Of a DNA stretch of 45,311 nt, positions 27,473-38,359 are shown piece by piece. How positions within the stretch are numbered: position 1 is the first letter of the stretch; every line of letters begins with the position of its first letter. The translations under genes and the position numbers were made by a program. Location of the stretch: positions 1 through 45,311 of the forward strand of contig NZ_CAKMAA020000002.1 of NCBI RefSeq assembly GCF_924101635.2, written 5' to 3'. The notes below the pieces were generated by a model. That model was not told the DNA's origin, made no database searches, and saw only the letters and a list, made by a program, of their open reading frames with translations. The DNA comes from Candidatus Nitrotoga sp. HW29 (GTDB taxonomy: Bacteria > Pseudomonadota > Gammaproteobacteria > Burkholderiales > Gallionellaceae).

Positions 27473-27880
27473 ATGATCGCGCATGTTTATTTGCTGGATA
27501 CCAATGTGTTGCTGGCGGCATTGCTGGCACCGGAACGCTTGCCGCCAGAGGCGGTGGCAGATTTAACGGATGCGTCCAACACGGTGTATTTCAGTACCGC
27601 GAGCATTTGGGAGGTGGCCATCAAGCGTTCGTTAAACCGGGCGGATTTTGATTTTCTTCCCAAGGATATTCATCGACTGGCATTGGATACGGGCTTTACC
27701 GAGCTGCGGGTGAAAGGGGAGGATTGTTACCCGTTAGTGAATTTTCCTTCGCATCACCGTGATCCGTTTGATCGTCTGCTGGTCGCACAGGCGCAATCGT
27801 TGCCAGCCTATTTGCTCACTACCGATAGCGTGTTGTGCCAATACTCCGAATTGGTGGTTCACCTGACTTTAAACCCATGA
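27473..27880 (+). CDS. PIN-domain toxin (VapC-like)
   Basis: The 135-aa protein has the PIN ribonuclease acidic residues: D9 in YLLDTNVLL, E47 in STASIWEVAIK, D97 and D100 in HRDPFDRLLVAQA, and D117 in LLTTDS. PIN toxins cleave RNA, often tRNA or rRNA, with a divalent metal. The RxPFDRLL region and length fit the VapC class paired with Phd-type antitoxins. It follows the antitoxin directly. The pair lies next to the broken restriction genes. Confidence 0.92.
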   Translation: MIAHVYLLDTNVLLAALLAPERLPPEAVADLTDASNTVYFSTASIWEVAIKRSLNRADFDFLPKDIHRLALDTGFTELRVKGEDCYPLVNFPSHHRDPFDRLLVAQAQSLPAYLLTTDSVLCQYSELVVHLTLNP

Positions 27881-28337
27881 GTCTGCACAACGAAAGCAGC
27901 CTCGCCCGCAAGGAACTTAAACAAATGAACCCTTTGGGGAATCTCATTATGGATCATAGAGAAGGGATCATCAAAGTGTGCCACGCATTACTGCAAGATT
28001 CCAGATTTTTTCGTTTACAGCTATAGACGGATATTGATCTGGCTGCGTAATCACGTGCTAGCGGATGTCGTTAAGGCGACATAGGGGTATTCAGCATTTT
28101 GTCATCCTCGGCAGGCAAAACCAAATATTCCCAGCCTCGCTTTAAGTTATGCGTTATGAACTCTCAAGCCTGGCTGAGGTCAGTGCAATGTGCGTAGGGA
28201 AAAAGGTTACTCGCTTTTATGCTTTTCCAGTTTCTGATAAGGTGAACAATGATGTAGCTTGCTTCAATTCTGGTTCTGTTTTTGGCCTTGCTAATCAGGC
28301 ACAGCGATAATCGAGTTAATTATTAATAGAACCTTAA
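27881..28337. other. 457-base spacer with a second copy of the WEYLV fragment
   Basis: No gene is supported. Bases about 28098-28165 are an imperfect direct repeat of two separate blocks in the earlier spacer: 26426-26470 (CATCCTC, GGCAAAA, ATATTCCCAG) and 26592-26630 (CGCTTTAAG, ATGAA, CTCTCAAG). In this copy the blocks are adjacent, while the earlier copy holds about 120 extra bases between them. The two copies flank the hsdM/hsdS scar and the Phd/PIN pair. Confidence 0.45.
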
Positions 28338-29618
28338 ATGAATATTCATTCCCTCAAAAATAATTTCGATAAGTTTGACCCGCATTTATTGGGCGAGCGG
28401 CTAAGGTTGGTGCGAGCACGCACCGAAGCTCTTTGCGCGCCTTTGGAAAAAGAAGATTACTGTACTCAAGGCATGCTTGATGTCAGCCCCCCAAAATGGC
28501 ATTTGGCTCATACCACATGGTTTTTTGAAACCTTTGTTTTGTTGCCTTTCGCACAAAATTATCAGGTTTTTCATGATGCCTACGGATATCTGTTTAATTC
28601 CTATTACGAAACGGTTGGTACGTTCTTTCCTCGGTCTCAACGTGGACTCTTGTCTCGCCCAACCGTAGCAGAGGTTTATAACTATCGCTGTCACGTAAAC
28701 GCCGCACTTGATCAAATATTGGAGAATTTTACCGGCCAGAATTGGCAAGAGATTGCTGAGCGAATTCGTTTAGGTATTGAGCATGAGATTCAGCATCAAG
28801 AGCTTTTGCTGATGGATGTGAAATACAATTTTTTCATTAATCCCCTAAAGCCGGCCTATCATCGTCAGCCCCCAATTCGGTGCCCAGAGCCACCACCATT
28901 GGCTTGGATGGAATACGAAGGCGGTGTTGTCGAGATTGGGTATGAGGGTCAAGGTTTTTCTTTTGACAACGAAAGGCCTCGTCATAAAACGTTTCTCAGA
29001 GATTTTCGCCTAAGTACAAGGCTAATTACCAATGGAGAATATTTATCTTTCATCGCCGATAAAAGTTATCAACGAGCCGAACTTTGGCTCTCCGATGGCT
29101 GGCGCACTGTCAACGAGCAGGGATGGCAAGCCCCGCTGTATTGGATAAAGGAAGAGGGTAACTGGTTGTTAACGGGATTGGCGGGTCAGCATCTTATTGA
29201 TCTGAATGAACCTGTCGCTCACTTGAGTTACTATGAAGCCGATGCTTTCGCACGATGGTCTGGCAAGCGGCTACCGACCGAGTACGAATGGGAATACGCC
29301 GCGGCCCAATTGCCGATAAAAGGAAATTTTCTTGATTCCGGACGCTTCCATCCAGAGGGGACTCGAGGTTCTGGACTAACCCAGCTTTACGGCGATCTTT
29401 GGGAATGGACGCAAAGTCCTTATCAACCCTATCCGGGCTTTCGCTCTCTTCCGGGTACATTGGGTGAATACAACGGTAAGTTCATGTGCAACCAGATGGT
29501 GTTGCGTGGCGGGTCATGCGCCACAGCGGAGGATCATATCAGGGCAAGTTATCGAAATTTCTTTCCACCAGGGAGTCGTTGGGTATTCTCGGGTTTACGT
29601 TTAGCAGAGGATTTGTAA
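28338..29618 (+). CDS. egtB: Ergothioneine biosynthesis protein EgtB (iron-dependent sulfoxide synthase)
   Basis: EgtB joins hercynine to a thiol donor (gamma-glutamylcysteine or cysteine) using O2 and iron. The N-terminal DinB-like domain holds WHLAHTTWFFET and EHEIQHQELL, placing the likely iron ligands at H58, H149 and H153. The C-terminal formylglycine-generating-enzyme-like domain carries SYYEADAFARWSGKRLPTEY and a final VLRGGSCATAEDHIRASYRN. The length of 426 aa is standard. Its stop shares a base with the egtD start (TAATG), so both are one operon. No egtA, egtC or egtE is present, so the sulfur donor cannot be fixed from this window. Confidence 0.95.
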   Translation: MNIHSLKNNFDKFDPHLLGERLRLVRARTEALCAPLEKEDYCTQGMLDVSPPKWHLAHTTWFFETFVLLPFAQNYQVFHDAYGYLFNSYYETVGTFFPRSQRGLLSRPTVAEVYNYRCHVNAALDQILENFTGQNWQEIAERIRLGIEHEIQHQELLLMDVKYNFFINPLKPAYHRQPPIRCPEPPPLAWMEYEGGVVEIGYEGQGFSFDNERPRHKTFLRDFRLSTRLITNGEYLSFIADKSYQRAELWLSDGWRTVNEQGWQAPLYWIKEEGNWLLTGLAGQHLIDLNEPVAHLSYYEADAFARWSGKRLPTEYEWEYAAAQLPIKGNFLDSGRFHPEGTRGSGLTQLYGDLWEWTQSPYQPYPGFRSLPGTLGEYNGKFMCNQMVLRGGSCATAEDHIRASYRNFFPPGSRWVFSGLRLAEDL

Positions 29619-30583
29619 TGAAGATGGAGTACCCCAATGTTTCAGTAGATATTATCGAGAATGAGAGTTTTCGGTCAGATGTGCGCGCCGGTCTGCGTCA
29701 ACAACAGCGTTCAATTCCGCCTAAATATTTTTACGATGCGCAAGGGTCGGCCCTGTTTGAGCAGATATGTGAAACGGCAGAATATTATCCGACTCGTACT
29801 GAGGCAGCCATTCTGGATCAGTATAGTGCTGAGATGATGGACCGCATCGGTCAACCTTGTGCCCTGGTCGAATTTGGTTGTGGCAGCGCAGTGAAGACGC
29901 CATTGCTTATGCGTCATTTGGATTCTTCAGCAACTTGCGTACTCATCGATATTTGCAAACCGCAGTTAGAACAAACTGAGGCACGTTTGGTTGCGCAGTT
30001 CCCTGATATTGAAATATTAGCTGCGTGTGCGGATTACACTCAGCTAGAAGCGCTGCCGTTGCCGGTATCTTGTGACTTGCGACCTGTAATTTTTTTCCCC
30101 GGTTCTACCATCGGCAATTACACGCCTGAAGAAGCCCAACAACTCTTACGCAAAGCAGCCAAATTAATCGGACCCAACGGCTCAATGCTGATAGGCGTAG
30201 ATTGCAAAAAAGATCCGGCGGTTCTTAATGCCGCCTATAACGATAAGGCAGGTTTGACCAAGGCTTTTAATCTCAATTTACTTGCACGAATGAAGCGAGA
30301 GTTGGGAGCCGAGATCGAGCCGGAGGGATTTGCTCATTATGCCTTTTACAATCCTGTGCCAGGGCGCGTTGAAATGCACCTGGTGAGCCGCTTTGATCAA
30401 GTTATCCGACTATCAGGTGAGGAATTTTGGATAGGCGCGGGAGAAACGATCCATACAGAAAATTCTTATAAATATCGGCCTGATGAATTTCAGAAGCTTG
30501 TGGAAAGTGCGGGCTGGCATTCGGAGAAATTTTGGACAGATGCTAATAAATATTTCAGTATCCATTTGCTTCGCGTTTCATGA
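29618..30583 (+). CDS. egtD: L-histidine N(alpha)-methyltransferase EgtD
   Basis: EgtD trimethylates histidine to hercynine with S-adenosylmethionine, the first step to ergothioneine. The start at 29618 (MKMEYPNVSV) overlaps the egtB stop and gives 321 aa, the usual length; a longer reading from 29486 would run back into egtB. Family marks are IPPKYFYDAQGSALFEQICE, YPTRTEAAIL, the SAM loop VEFGCGSAVKTPLL, and FFPGSTIGNYTPEEA. It is a cytoplasmic enzyme. Together with EgtB it would provide a thiol antioxidant. Confidence 0.96.
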   Translation: MKMEYPNVSVDIIENESFRSDVRAGLRQQQRSIPPKYFYDAQGSALFEQICETAEYYPTRTEAAILDQYSAEMMDRIGQPCALVEFGCGSAVKTPLLMRHLDSSATCVLIDICKPQLEQTEARLVAQFPDIEILAACADYTQLEALPLPVSCDLRPVIFFPGSTIGNYTPEEAQQLLRKAAKLIGPNGSMLIGVDCKKDPAVLNAAYNDKAGLTKAFNLNLLARMKRELGAEIEPEGFAHYAFYNPVPGRVEMHLVSRFDQVIRLSGEEFWIGAGETIHTENSYKYRPDEFQKLVESAGWHSEKFWTDANKYFSIHLLRVS

Positions 30584-30621
30584 ATGACGACTGACCAACC
30601 TGGTTAAAAGTAGGGAGAAAA

Positions 30622-30876
30622 ATGTACAAATTGAGTGAATATGTCGAAATGGCTGCAACGGAATATTTGCAGGAAACGGGGAAAGCTGAATTGAACGCAC
30701 ATTGGGCTGCTGAGTTTTTTCAGGATAACGGCGTTCAAGATAGTTATCCCCAGCAGGATTTGATCGCTTTTTGCACAATGGTGCAAAAAGCATTGACAAT
30801 AAAATGCGAGAGAACCGGTAAACAAAGGTGTTTGCACTTGGATAAAGCGATCCGCCCCATCTCAAAATCCCGTTAA
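30622..30876 (+). CDS. Small protein of unknown function
   Basis: The 84-aa ORF has a good Shine-Dalgarno (GGGAG) eight bases before ATG and lies 38 bases after egtD in the same direction. The product is soluble and looks helical at the start (YKLSEYVEMAATEYLQETGK), with cysteines at about 51, 62 and 70. I do not recognise a family. It may belong to the egt transcript or stand alone. Minus-strand ORFs over the same bases lack similar support. Confidence 0.55.
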   Translation: MYKLSEYVEMAATEYLQETGKAELNAHWAAEFFQDNGVQDSYPQQDLIAFCTMVQKALTIKCERTGKQRCLHLDKAIRPISKSR

Positions 30877-30944
30877 ATTGAATCATCATGACGTTTAAAT
30901 AGAGGAGTGTTTGTTCAGTATAATAAAAAATTTGAGTGCTCAAT

Positions 30945-31841
30945 ATGTGGTTCAAAAACCTTCAGATATATCGCATCATCAACTGGAATATCTCACCTGC
31001 TGATCTTGAAGCAGTACTTTCGAAACATACCCTAAATAGTTGTCTCAGAATTGAAATGCAAAGTCGTGGCTGGGTTTCTCCAAAAGCCGAAGGTGGGCCT
31101 TTAGTGTATAGTTTGGGGCAGCAAATGCTGCTCGCTCTGGGTGTGGAGAAAAAATTGCTTCCCGTTTCCGTGATCAATCAATTTGCGAAATTGCGTGCTG
31201 TTGAAATTGAAGAGCAGCAGGGATATAAGCCGGGTCGTAAGCAGATGAAGGAAATCAAGGAATTCGTTACCGATGAGCTTCTGCCACGCGCATTTGCGCT
31301 CCGTCGCAAAACCTGTGCATGGATTGATCCGGTGAACGGCTGGTTTGTCATCGATGCTTCCAATGCTGCAAAAGCCGATGAACTGGTCGAGCTGCTACAT
31401 AAATCCATTGAGGGATGTTCACTTGCCCTGGTTAAAACCAAAAAATCGCCCGCTTCAGCCATGACAGAATGGCTTGCTGGAGATGATATTCCCGCTTCAC
31501 TTACCATTGATCGCGATTGTGAATTATGCGGTACGAATGATGAGAAAGCGACGGTGCGTTATGTACGCCATGCTCTCGATTCAGCAGAAATTATCAGACA
31601 TGTTAAAGAAGGCAAAAAAGCAACACGGCTAGCCATGACATGGCGAGACAAGATTTCATTTACTTTGAATGAAAGCTTGCAACTTAAACGTATTGTTCCG
31701 CTTGATTTTATTAAAGATCAAATTGATACCAGTGAAGAAGGGGATGCATTTGACACCGATTTTGCAATTATGACCGGTGAACTCCCACATTTGTTGGTTG
31801 ATCTCATGGATGCACTGGGCGGAGAATCTGATCCCGATTAA
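30945..31841 (+). CDS. rdgC: Recombination-associated protein RdgC
   Basis: RdgC forms a ring-shaped dimer on DNA and restrains RecA-driven recombination. The start MWFKNLQIYRI at 30945 is the canonical family N-terminus; a GTG at 30936 would add three residues. Other marks are RGWVSPKAEGG, LGVEKKLLPVSVIN and GRKQMKEIKEFVTDELLPRA. The 298-aa length is normal. It is a cytoplasmic or nucleoid protein standing alone between the egt genes and zipA. Confidence 0.95.
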   Translation: MWFKNLQIYRIINWNISPADLEAVLSKHTLNSCLRIEMQSRGWVSPKAEGGPLVYSLGQQMLLALGVEKKLLPVSVINQFAKLRAVEIEEQQGYKPGRKQMKEIKEFVTDELLPRAFALRRKTCAWIDPVNGWFVIDASNAAKADELVELLHKSIEGCSLALVKTKKSPASAMTEWLAGDDIPASLTIDRDCELCGTNDEKATVRYVRHALDSAEIIRHVKEGKKATRLAMTWRDKISFTLNESLQLKRIVPLDFIKDQIDTSEEGDAFDTDFAIMTGELPHLLVDLMDALGGESDPD

Positions 31842-31953
31842 TCCAGTAAAGCTCATTGACCTTTGCCATTTCTAAGCGCTCTTGCGATAATTAAACCGTA
31901 ACGGCGTGATTTGCCGAGTATGCAAAAACTTAATCTATCGCATTATTTCCATT

Positions 31954-33042
31954 ATGAGTGAACTACAAATTAGCTTGCTCGGCATCGGCGTTGCTCTGGT
32001 GCTGATAATTTATATTTATAATTGGTGGCAGCAGCGCCAGTATCGGCGCAAGTTCGGTGCGGCGTTTAAGCATAGACATGAAGATATATTGTATCGTCCA
32101 GCTGAAATAATGCCGACAGATGAATTACTGGCTGAGAAGCTGGTCGAGAAAATAGAAGAGGCCGTATCCATTGATATATTGCCCAGAGAATCTCAGCCAG
32201 GATCCACGATAGATGCAGTGTGTGTCTTGCTGGATGAAAAGAGCGATTACATTGCAATGATTTCGCCAAAAAGCCCGGTAAGTGCAGATACACTAAAATT
32301 GTTGTGGCAGCAACGCTTTGATTTTGGTAAAAATGTTCATGTGTGTGGTTTGAATGCGGCGAGCGGCGAATGGGAGAAAGTGATTGCGGATAGCCCGTTG
32401 ACCTATACCTCGTTTAAACTGGCTCTACAACTGGTTAATCGTTCCGGTGCGGTGAGCGAGGCTAAATTGATGGATTTTCGCGAACTGGCGCGAACGATTG
32501 CAGCACAATTACATACCAGTGTGGTACTGCCGGATGTGGCAAAAACTGCCGCGTACGCGGTAGAGCTTGATAAATTTTGCGCAGGGGTAGATCAAATGAT
32601 CGGCCTTAATATTTTGCCGAACGATAAACGCGTACTGACCGGTAACGATGTCGCGAGCGTGGCTGAGCAGTATGATTTACGTTTGCAAGCGGATGGTGCG
32701 TTTCACCGACTTGATACGTACGGACATACGCTATTCAGCCTGTGCAATGAAGACAACTCCCCATTTCAACACCACACTTTGGGTCAATTGCATATAGACG
32801 GCCTGACTTTGTTGCTGGACGTGCCGCGTGTGGAGCAGCCCTCTCTGGGTTTTGACCAGATGGTGGCTTTGGCACGACAGTTGGCTATCGAATTGCATGC
32901 AACTATTGTGGATGCGAACCATGTGGCATTAAGCGAAGATAGTATTACGCTAATTCGTGAACGCATTGCTGCTGTTGAGGCTGAAATGCAGGCAAGCCAC
33001 ATTATTGCTGGTAGCGCTCAGGCGCGCAGGCTGTTTTCCTAG
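31954..33042 (+). CDS. zipA: Cell division protein ZipA
   Basis: ZipA tethers FtsZ to the inner membrane. Its N-terminus has one membrane segment (ELQISLLGIGVALVLIIYIY). A middle linker of about 110 residues follows, then the FtsZ-binding domain (from about residue 225) with LPNDKRVLTGNDVASVAEQY, DGAFHRLD and DVPRVEQPSLGFDQMVALA. ATG 31954 starts just before the membrane helix; an upstream ATG at 31906 adds 16 residues and is less likely. The 362-aa length is typical. Its position immediately upstream of ligA repeats the E. coli order. Confidence 0.9.
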   Translation: MSELQISLLGIGVALVLIIYIYNWWQQRQYRRKFGAAFKHRHEDILYRPAEIMPTDELLAEKLVEKIEEAVSIDILPRESQPGSTIDAVCVLLDEKSDYIAMISPKSPVSADTLKLLWQQRFDFGKNVHVCGLNAASGEWEKVIADSPLTYTSFKLALQLVNRSGAVSEAKLMDFRELARTIAAQLHTSVVLPDVAKTAAYAVELDKFCAGVDQMIGLNILPNDKRVLTGNDVASVAEQYDLRLQADGAFHRLDTYGHTLFSLCNEDNSPFQHHTLGQLHIDGLTLLLDVPRVEQPSLGFDQMVALARQLAIELHATIVDANHVALSEDSITLIRERIAAVEAEMQASHIIAGSAQARRLFS

Positions 33043-33060
33043 ATTTTTCTTTCAGATTAG

Positions 33061-35121
<2,061 letters not shown>

Positions 35122-35146
35122 GTCGTAATTTTTTTGAAAATCTTTA

Positions 35147-35286
35147 GGGCACCTCTAAAAATTCAGATTTCGTCACAATACGTTGTTGCTCAAAAAAATG
35201 TTTCCTTACATATCAATTATATGCTGCGTCAACATTTTTTATTCGCGCCTAGTCTTGTTTAGAACTCTTAATTTTTAGAGATGCCC
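35147..35286. repeat. 140-base MITE immediately upstream of galU
   Basis: The terminal inverted repeats GGGCACCTCTAAAAATT (35147-35163) and, reverse-complemented, GGGCATCTCTAAAAATT (35270-35286) differ at one base. TTTA is present directly at both outer edges (35143-35146 and 35287-35290), as expected of a 4-base target duplication. No ORF lies inside. It ends 28 bases before the galU ATG, so it may carry or alter the galU promoter. Target size and end type suggest an IS5-like transposase in trans, by inference. Confidence 0.75.
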
Positions 35287-35314
35287 TTTAACCGGAAAGT
35301 TATGGAGAAATATT

Positions 35315-36181
35315 ATGACTAAAATTACTAAAGCTGTATTTCCGGTAGCTGGATTGGGTAGTCGTTTTCTGCCCGCCACCAAGGCCAGCCCCAAGGAAAT
35401 GATGCCGGTAGTCGACAAACCGTTAATCCAATATGCGGTGGAAGAGGCGGTGGCAGCGGGTATTACGGATATGGTGTTTATCACTGGCCGTAACAAACGG
35501 GCTATTGAGGACCATTTCGATACGGCGTATGAGATTGAGGCTGAACTGTTTGCGCGCGGCAAGCGCGAGCTGTTACGTGCAGTTCAGGAAGTGATTCCCA
35601 GACATGTGAATTGCATTTATATCCGCCAATCAGAAACGCTAGGACTCGGTCATGCAGTTCTGTGCGCGCGACCGGTGATACACAACGAACCGTTTGCGGT
35701 GATTTTGGCCGATGATTTGATCGCCGGAGAAAAATCAGCCATTAAACAGATGACAGACGTATACCAGCGCTATCAATGTTCCGTGCTCGGTGTTGAGGAC
35801 GTGCCACATTCGCAGACAGGGCACTATGGCATAGTCAGCAGTAGCAATGTTGAACAGAATGTGGAACAGGTGCGTGCCATCGTTGAAAAACCCAAGCCGT
35901 CAGATGCGCCTTCCACACTTGCGGTCGTGGGGCGCTATGTGTTGACGCCGCGTATTTTTCATCACTTGGCGCAGTTACAGGCGGGGGCAGGCGGTGAAAT
36001 TCAGCTGACCGATGGCATTTCAGCGCTCATAAAGGAAGAAAAAGTGCTGGCATACCGGTTTAACGGTATTCGTTACGATTGCGGCTCCAAGCTGGGCTAT
36101 CTCAAAGCAACGGTAGCATTCGGCCTTAAGCATCCGGAGCTGGGTGAAGAGTTTGCTGCTTATTTGGCAACGATCAAGTAA
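35315..36181 (+). CDS. galU: UTP--glucose-1-phosphate uridylyltransferase
   Basis: GalU makes UDP-glucose for cell-surface polysaccharide and trehalose-type synthesis. Motifs are [19 protein letters not shown] with [20 protein letters not shown], the metal-binding ILADDL, and [12 protein letters not shown]. The 288-aa length is normal. GGAG lies before the ATG at 35315. Its stop overlaps the next start (TAATG), coupling it to the phosphoribosyltransferase. A MITE sits directly upstream. Confidence 0.96.
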   Translation: MTKITKAVFPVAGLGSRFLPATKASPKEMMPVVDKPLIQYAVEEAVAAGITDMVFITGRNKRAIEDHFDTAYEIEAELFARGKRELLRAVQEVIPRHVNCIYIRQSETLGLGHAVLCARPVIHNEPFAVILADDLIAGEKSAIKQMTDVYQRYQCSVLGVEDVPHSQTGHYGIVSSSNVEQNVEQVRAIVEKPKPSDAPSTLAVVGRYVLTPRIFHHLAQLQAGAGGEIQLTDGISALIKEEKVLAYRFNGIRYDCGSKLGYLKATVAFGLKHPELGEEFAAYLATIK

Positions 36182-36729
36182 TGCTTTCCAATCAGCAGGC
36201 GAGCGATATCCTGAATCAAGCCGAGTTGATTATTTCAGCGGAAGAAGTACAGGCGGCCGTAACGAATGTCGCGCAGGAAATCAATACGGTATTGGCGGGT
36301 GATCATCCACTATTGTTATCCGTAATGGGCGGTGCAGTGGTGTTTACCGGGCAGTTGTTGCCGCTGCTTACATTTCCGCTCGATTTTGATTATGTGCATG
36401 TATCGCGCTATGGCAGTAACCAGCAAGGCGGCACTTTACACTGGAAAGTTGAACCACGCGAAAATGTAGCCGGCCGCGTGGTGTTGGTAGTGGATGACAT
36501 TCTCGACGCGGGTGAGACGTTGGTCGCAGTTAAGCAACGTGTACTGGATTTGGGTGCAACCAAATTTTACAGTGCGGTATTTGCTGATAAACGGATTGGA
36601 AAAGCTAAACCGATCCATGCCGATTTTGTCGGGGTAGAGTTACCTGACCGCTTTGTATTCGGTTTCGGCATGGACATACATGGTGCGTGGCGCAACCTAC
36701 CTGCGGTCTACGCAACGAGGAAAAAATAG
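36181..36729 (+). CDS. Hypoxanthine-guanine phosphoribosyltransferase
   Basis: The 182-aa enzyme converts hypoxanthine or guanine plus PRPP to IMP or GMP. The PRPP loop is VVLVVDDILDAGETLVAV, preceded by VMGGAVVFTGQLLPLL and DYVHVSRYGSN. The late FVGVELPDRFVFGFGMD is the purine-contact region. It overlaps galU by one base. The gene 145 bases downstream, an S-methyl-5'-thioinosine phosphorylase, would supply hypoxanthine, so the two form a logical salvage pair. Confidence 0.93.
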   Translation: MLSNQQASDILNQAELIISAEEVQAAVTNVAQEINTVLAGDHPLLLSVMGGAVVFTGQLLPLLTFPLDFDYVHVSRYGSNQQGGTLHWKVEPRENVAGRVVLVVDDILDAGETLVAVKQRVLDLGATKFYSAVFADKRIGKAKPIHADFVGVELPDRFVFGFGMDIHGAWRNLPAVYATRKK

Positions 36730-36873
36730 ATCTGGTCATGTTAATGTAACACTTGCCATGTATAGTGTTATGTACTGATTAAATGTAATAAATATTTTTT
36801 ATACTGCCTGGATTATAGAATGCAGATAATTCTGGAATGAGTGAATTCTAAGTTTTCCAAAAGGTAATAACAA

Positions 36874-37620
36874 ATGTTAGCGATTATTGGTGGTACGGGA
36901 CTGACACAACTGGCTAACCTGGAAATATCACATCGACAGGTGATGCGCACGCCCTATGGTGAACCTTCCGGAGCGATTACCTTTGGTCATTTGCGCCAGC
37001 ATGAAGTCATGTTTATTGCTCGTCATGGCTACGGCCATACGATCCCGCCGCACGAGGTGAATTATCGTGCCAATCTCTGGGCGTTAAAAGAACAGGGCGC
37101 ACAACGCATTATTTCTGTAGCCGCGGTTGGGGGAATCCGTGCTGACCTGTTACCCGGTGTGCTTGTACTGCCAGATCAGATTATTGATTACACCTATGGG
37201 CGCCAGTTCACCTATTTTGATGGGCGCGATTGCCCGGTAACGCACATTGATTTCACCCAGCCGTATAGTCAGGAACTACGCCAACAAATTCTGAATGCTG
37301 GCAGGTGTGCTGACATCCCTTGCCTGGATGGCGGAGTATATGCCGCCACTCAGGGGCCGCGACTGGATACGGCAGCCGAAATCAACCGCTTGGAGCGCGA
37401 CGGAGCCGATATGGTGGGCATGACCGGTATGCCTGAAGCTGCCTTGGCCAAAGAGCTCGGTTTGAATTATGCCGCGATTGCGGTGGTCGTAAATCATGCT
37501 GCCGGCCGCGGTAGCAGTCACAATGGCGTGCATTTGGAAACCATCAGTGCAGTGGTACAACCTGCCATGGCGCGCGTGCGCAACATTCTTGAATGCGTGG
37601 TGGATTCTGATGTCGATTAG
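36874..37620 (+). CDS. S-methyl-5'-thioinosine phosphorylase (MTA phosphorylase family)
   Basis: The 248-aa enzyme belongs to the purine nucleoside phosphorylase family that contains MTAP. It has [27 protein letters not shown] (phosphate and base contacts), [14 protein letters not shown] and [18 protein letters not shown]. The late [10 protein letters not shown] carries N where adenine-specific MTAPs have D. This fits the 6-oxopurine enzyme known from Pseudomonas, which cleaves methylthioinosine to hypoxanthine and methylthioribose-1-phosphate. Specificity is inferred from that residue and from the hypoxanthine phosphoribosyltransferase upstream. It overlaps def by 11 bases. Confidence 0.85.
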   Translation: MLAIIGGTGLTQLANLEISHRQVMRTPYGEPSGAITFGHLRQHEVMFIARHGYGHTIPPHEVNYRANLWALKEQGAQRIISVAAVGGIRADLLPGVLVLPDQIIDYTYGRQFTYFDGRDCPVTHIDFTQPYSQELRQQILNAGRCADIPCLDGGVYAATQGPRLDTAAEINRLERDGADMVGMTGMPEAALAKELGLNYAAIAVVVNHAAGRGSSHNGVHLETISAVVQPAMARVRNILECVVDSDVD

Positions 37621-38197
37621 GGAAGTATTGCGTATGGGCGATGCGCGCTTGTTGCGCCGCGCGGAAGAGGTAATTGATTTCGATACGCCAGAATTGCATG
37701 CCTTATTGGTCGACATGCGCGATACCATGCAAGCACTGAGCGGGGCAGGGTTGGCCGCACCACAGATAGGCGTGAATTTGCGTGTAGTGATCTTTGGTGT
37801 GCAGTTCAATCCGCGCTATCCCGATGCCGAAGTAGTACCAGAAACGGTATTAATTAACCCCATTATCACGCCGCTAGTAAAATCAGGTAATCCATTAAGT
37901 GCAGTAGATTTGCATGAGGGATTGACATTGAGTCCGGATAAGGTAGAAGGGTGGGAAGGCTGTTTGAGCGTGCCGGGATTGCGTGGACTCGTACCACGTT
38001 TTCAATCCATCCATTACCAGGGACGGGACGAATATGGCGTATTAATAGACCGTACGGTAAATGATTTCCATGCTCGCGTGGTACAGCATGAGTGCGACCA
38101 TCTGGACGGAATTTTGTATCCCATGCGTATCCGCGATTTCAGCCAATTCGGCTTTACCGATGTGTTGTATCCAAACCAACAGTTGGTGGACGAGTAA
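37610..38197 (+). CDS. def: Peptide deformylase
   Basis: Deformylase removes the formyl group from nascent N-formylmethionine. The three family motifs are present: [23 protein letters not shown] with metal ligand C118, and [11 protein letters not shown] with H160, E161 and H164. The ATG at 37610 gives 195 aa and overlaps the phosphorylase stop by 11 bases; a longer reading from 37496 is a shadow of that gene. The stretch before EGCLSVP is longer than in E. coli Def, as in other type I/III betaproteobacterial copies. A second, fmt-linked def probably exists elsewhere. Confidence 0.94.
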   Translation: MSIREVLRMGDARLLRRAEEVIDFDTPELHALLVDMRDTMQALSGAGLAAPQIGVNLRVVIFGVQFNPRYPDAEVVPETVLINPIITPLVKSGNPLSAVDLHEGLTLSPDKVEGWEGCLSVPGLRGLVPRFQSIHYQGRDEYGVLIDRTVNDFHARVVQHECDHLDGILYPMRIRDFSQFGFTDVLYPNQQLVDE

Positions 38198-38274
38198 GGT
38201 GGTAAAAGAGTGTGCAATTGATCAGTATGGGTTTGGGAGCTATGCGAGATTTATTGGCTCGGCCAGATCATGTT

Positions 38275-38319
38275 TGAATTCCGTTCGCCTTTCAACGGGT
38301 TCGAGACGAACGGAATTCA
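38275..38319. terminator. Bidirectional hairpin between converging genes
   Basis: A perfect 13-base stem, TGAATTCCGTTCG (38275-38287) with CGAACGGAATTCA (38307-38319), surrounds a 19-base loop. It lies between the ends of def and the minus-strand secreted-protein gene. There is no U tract, so intrinsic termination is uncertain; it may instead protect 3' ends. Confidence 0.5.
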
Positions 38320-38359
38320 TGCTTCACCGTACCGGATCAATAAGTGCGTTCTATGTTGG

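Noticed and set aside
27835-28026. 63-codon ORF after the PIN toxin
   Set aside because: Overlaps the toxin end, no motif and no start signal; left in the spacer description.
36747-36770. Hairpin TAACACT/AGTGTTA after the phosphoribosyltransferase gene
   Set aside because: Short AT-rich stem, no T tract; not enough to call a terminator.
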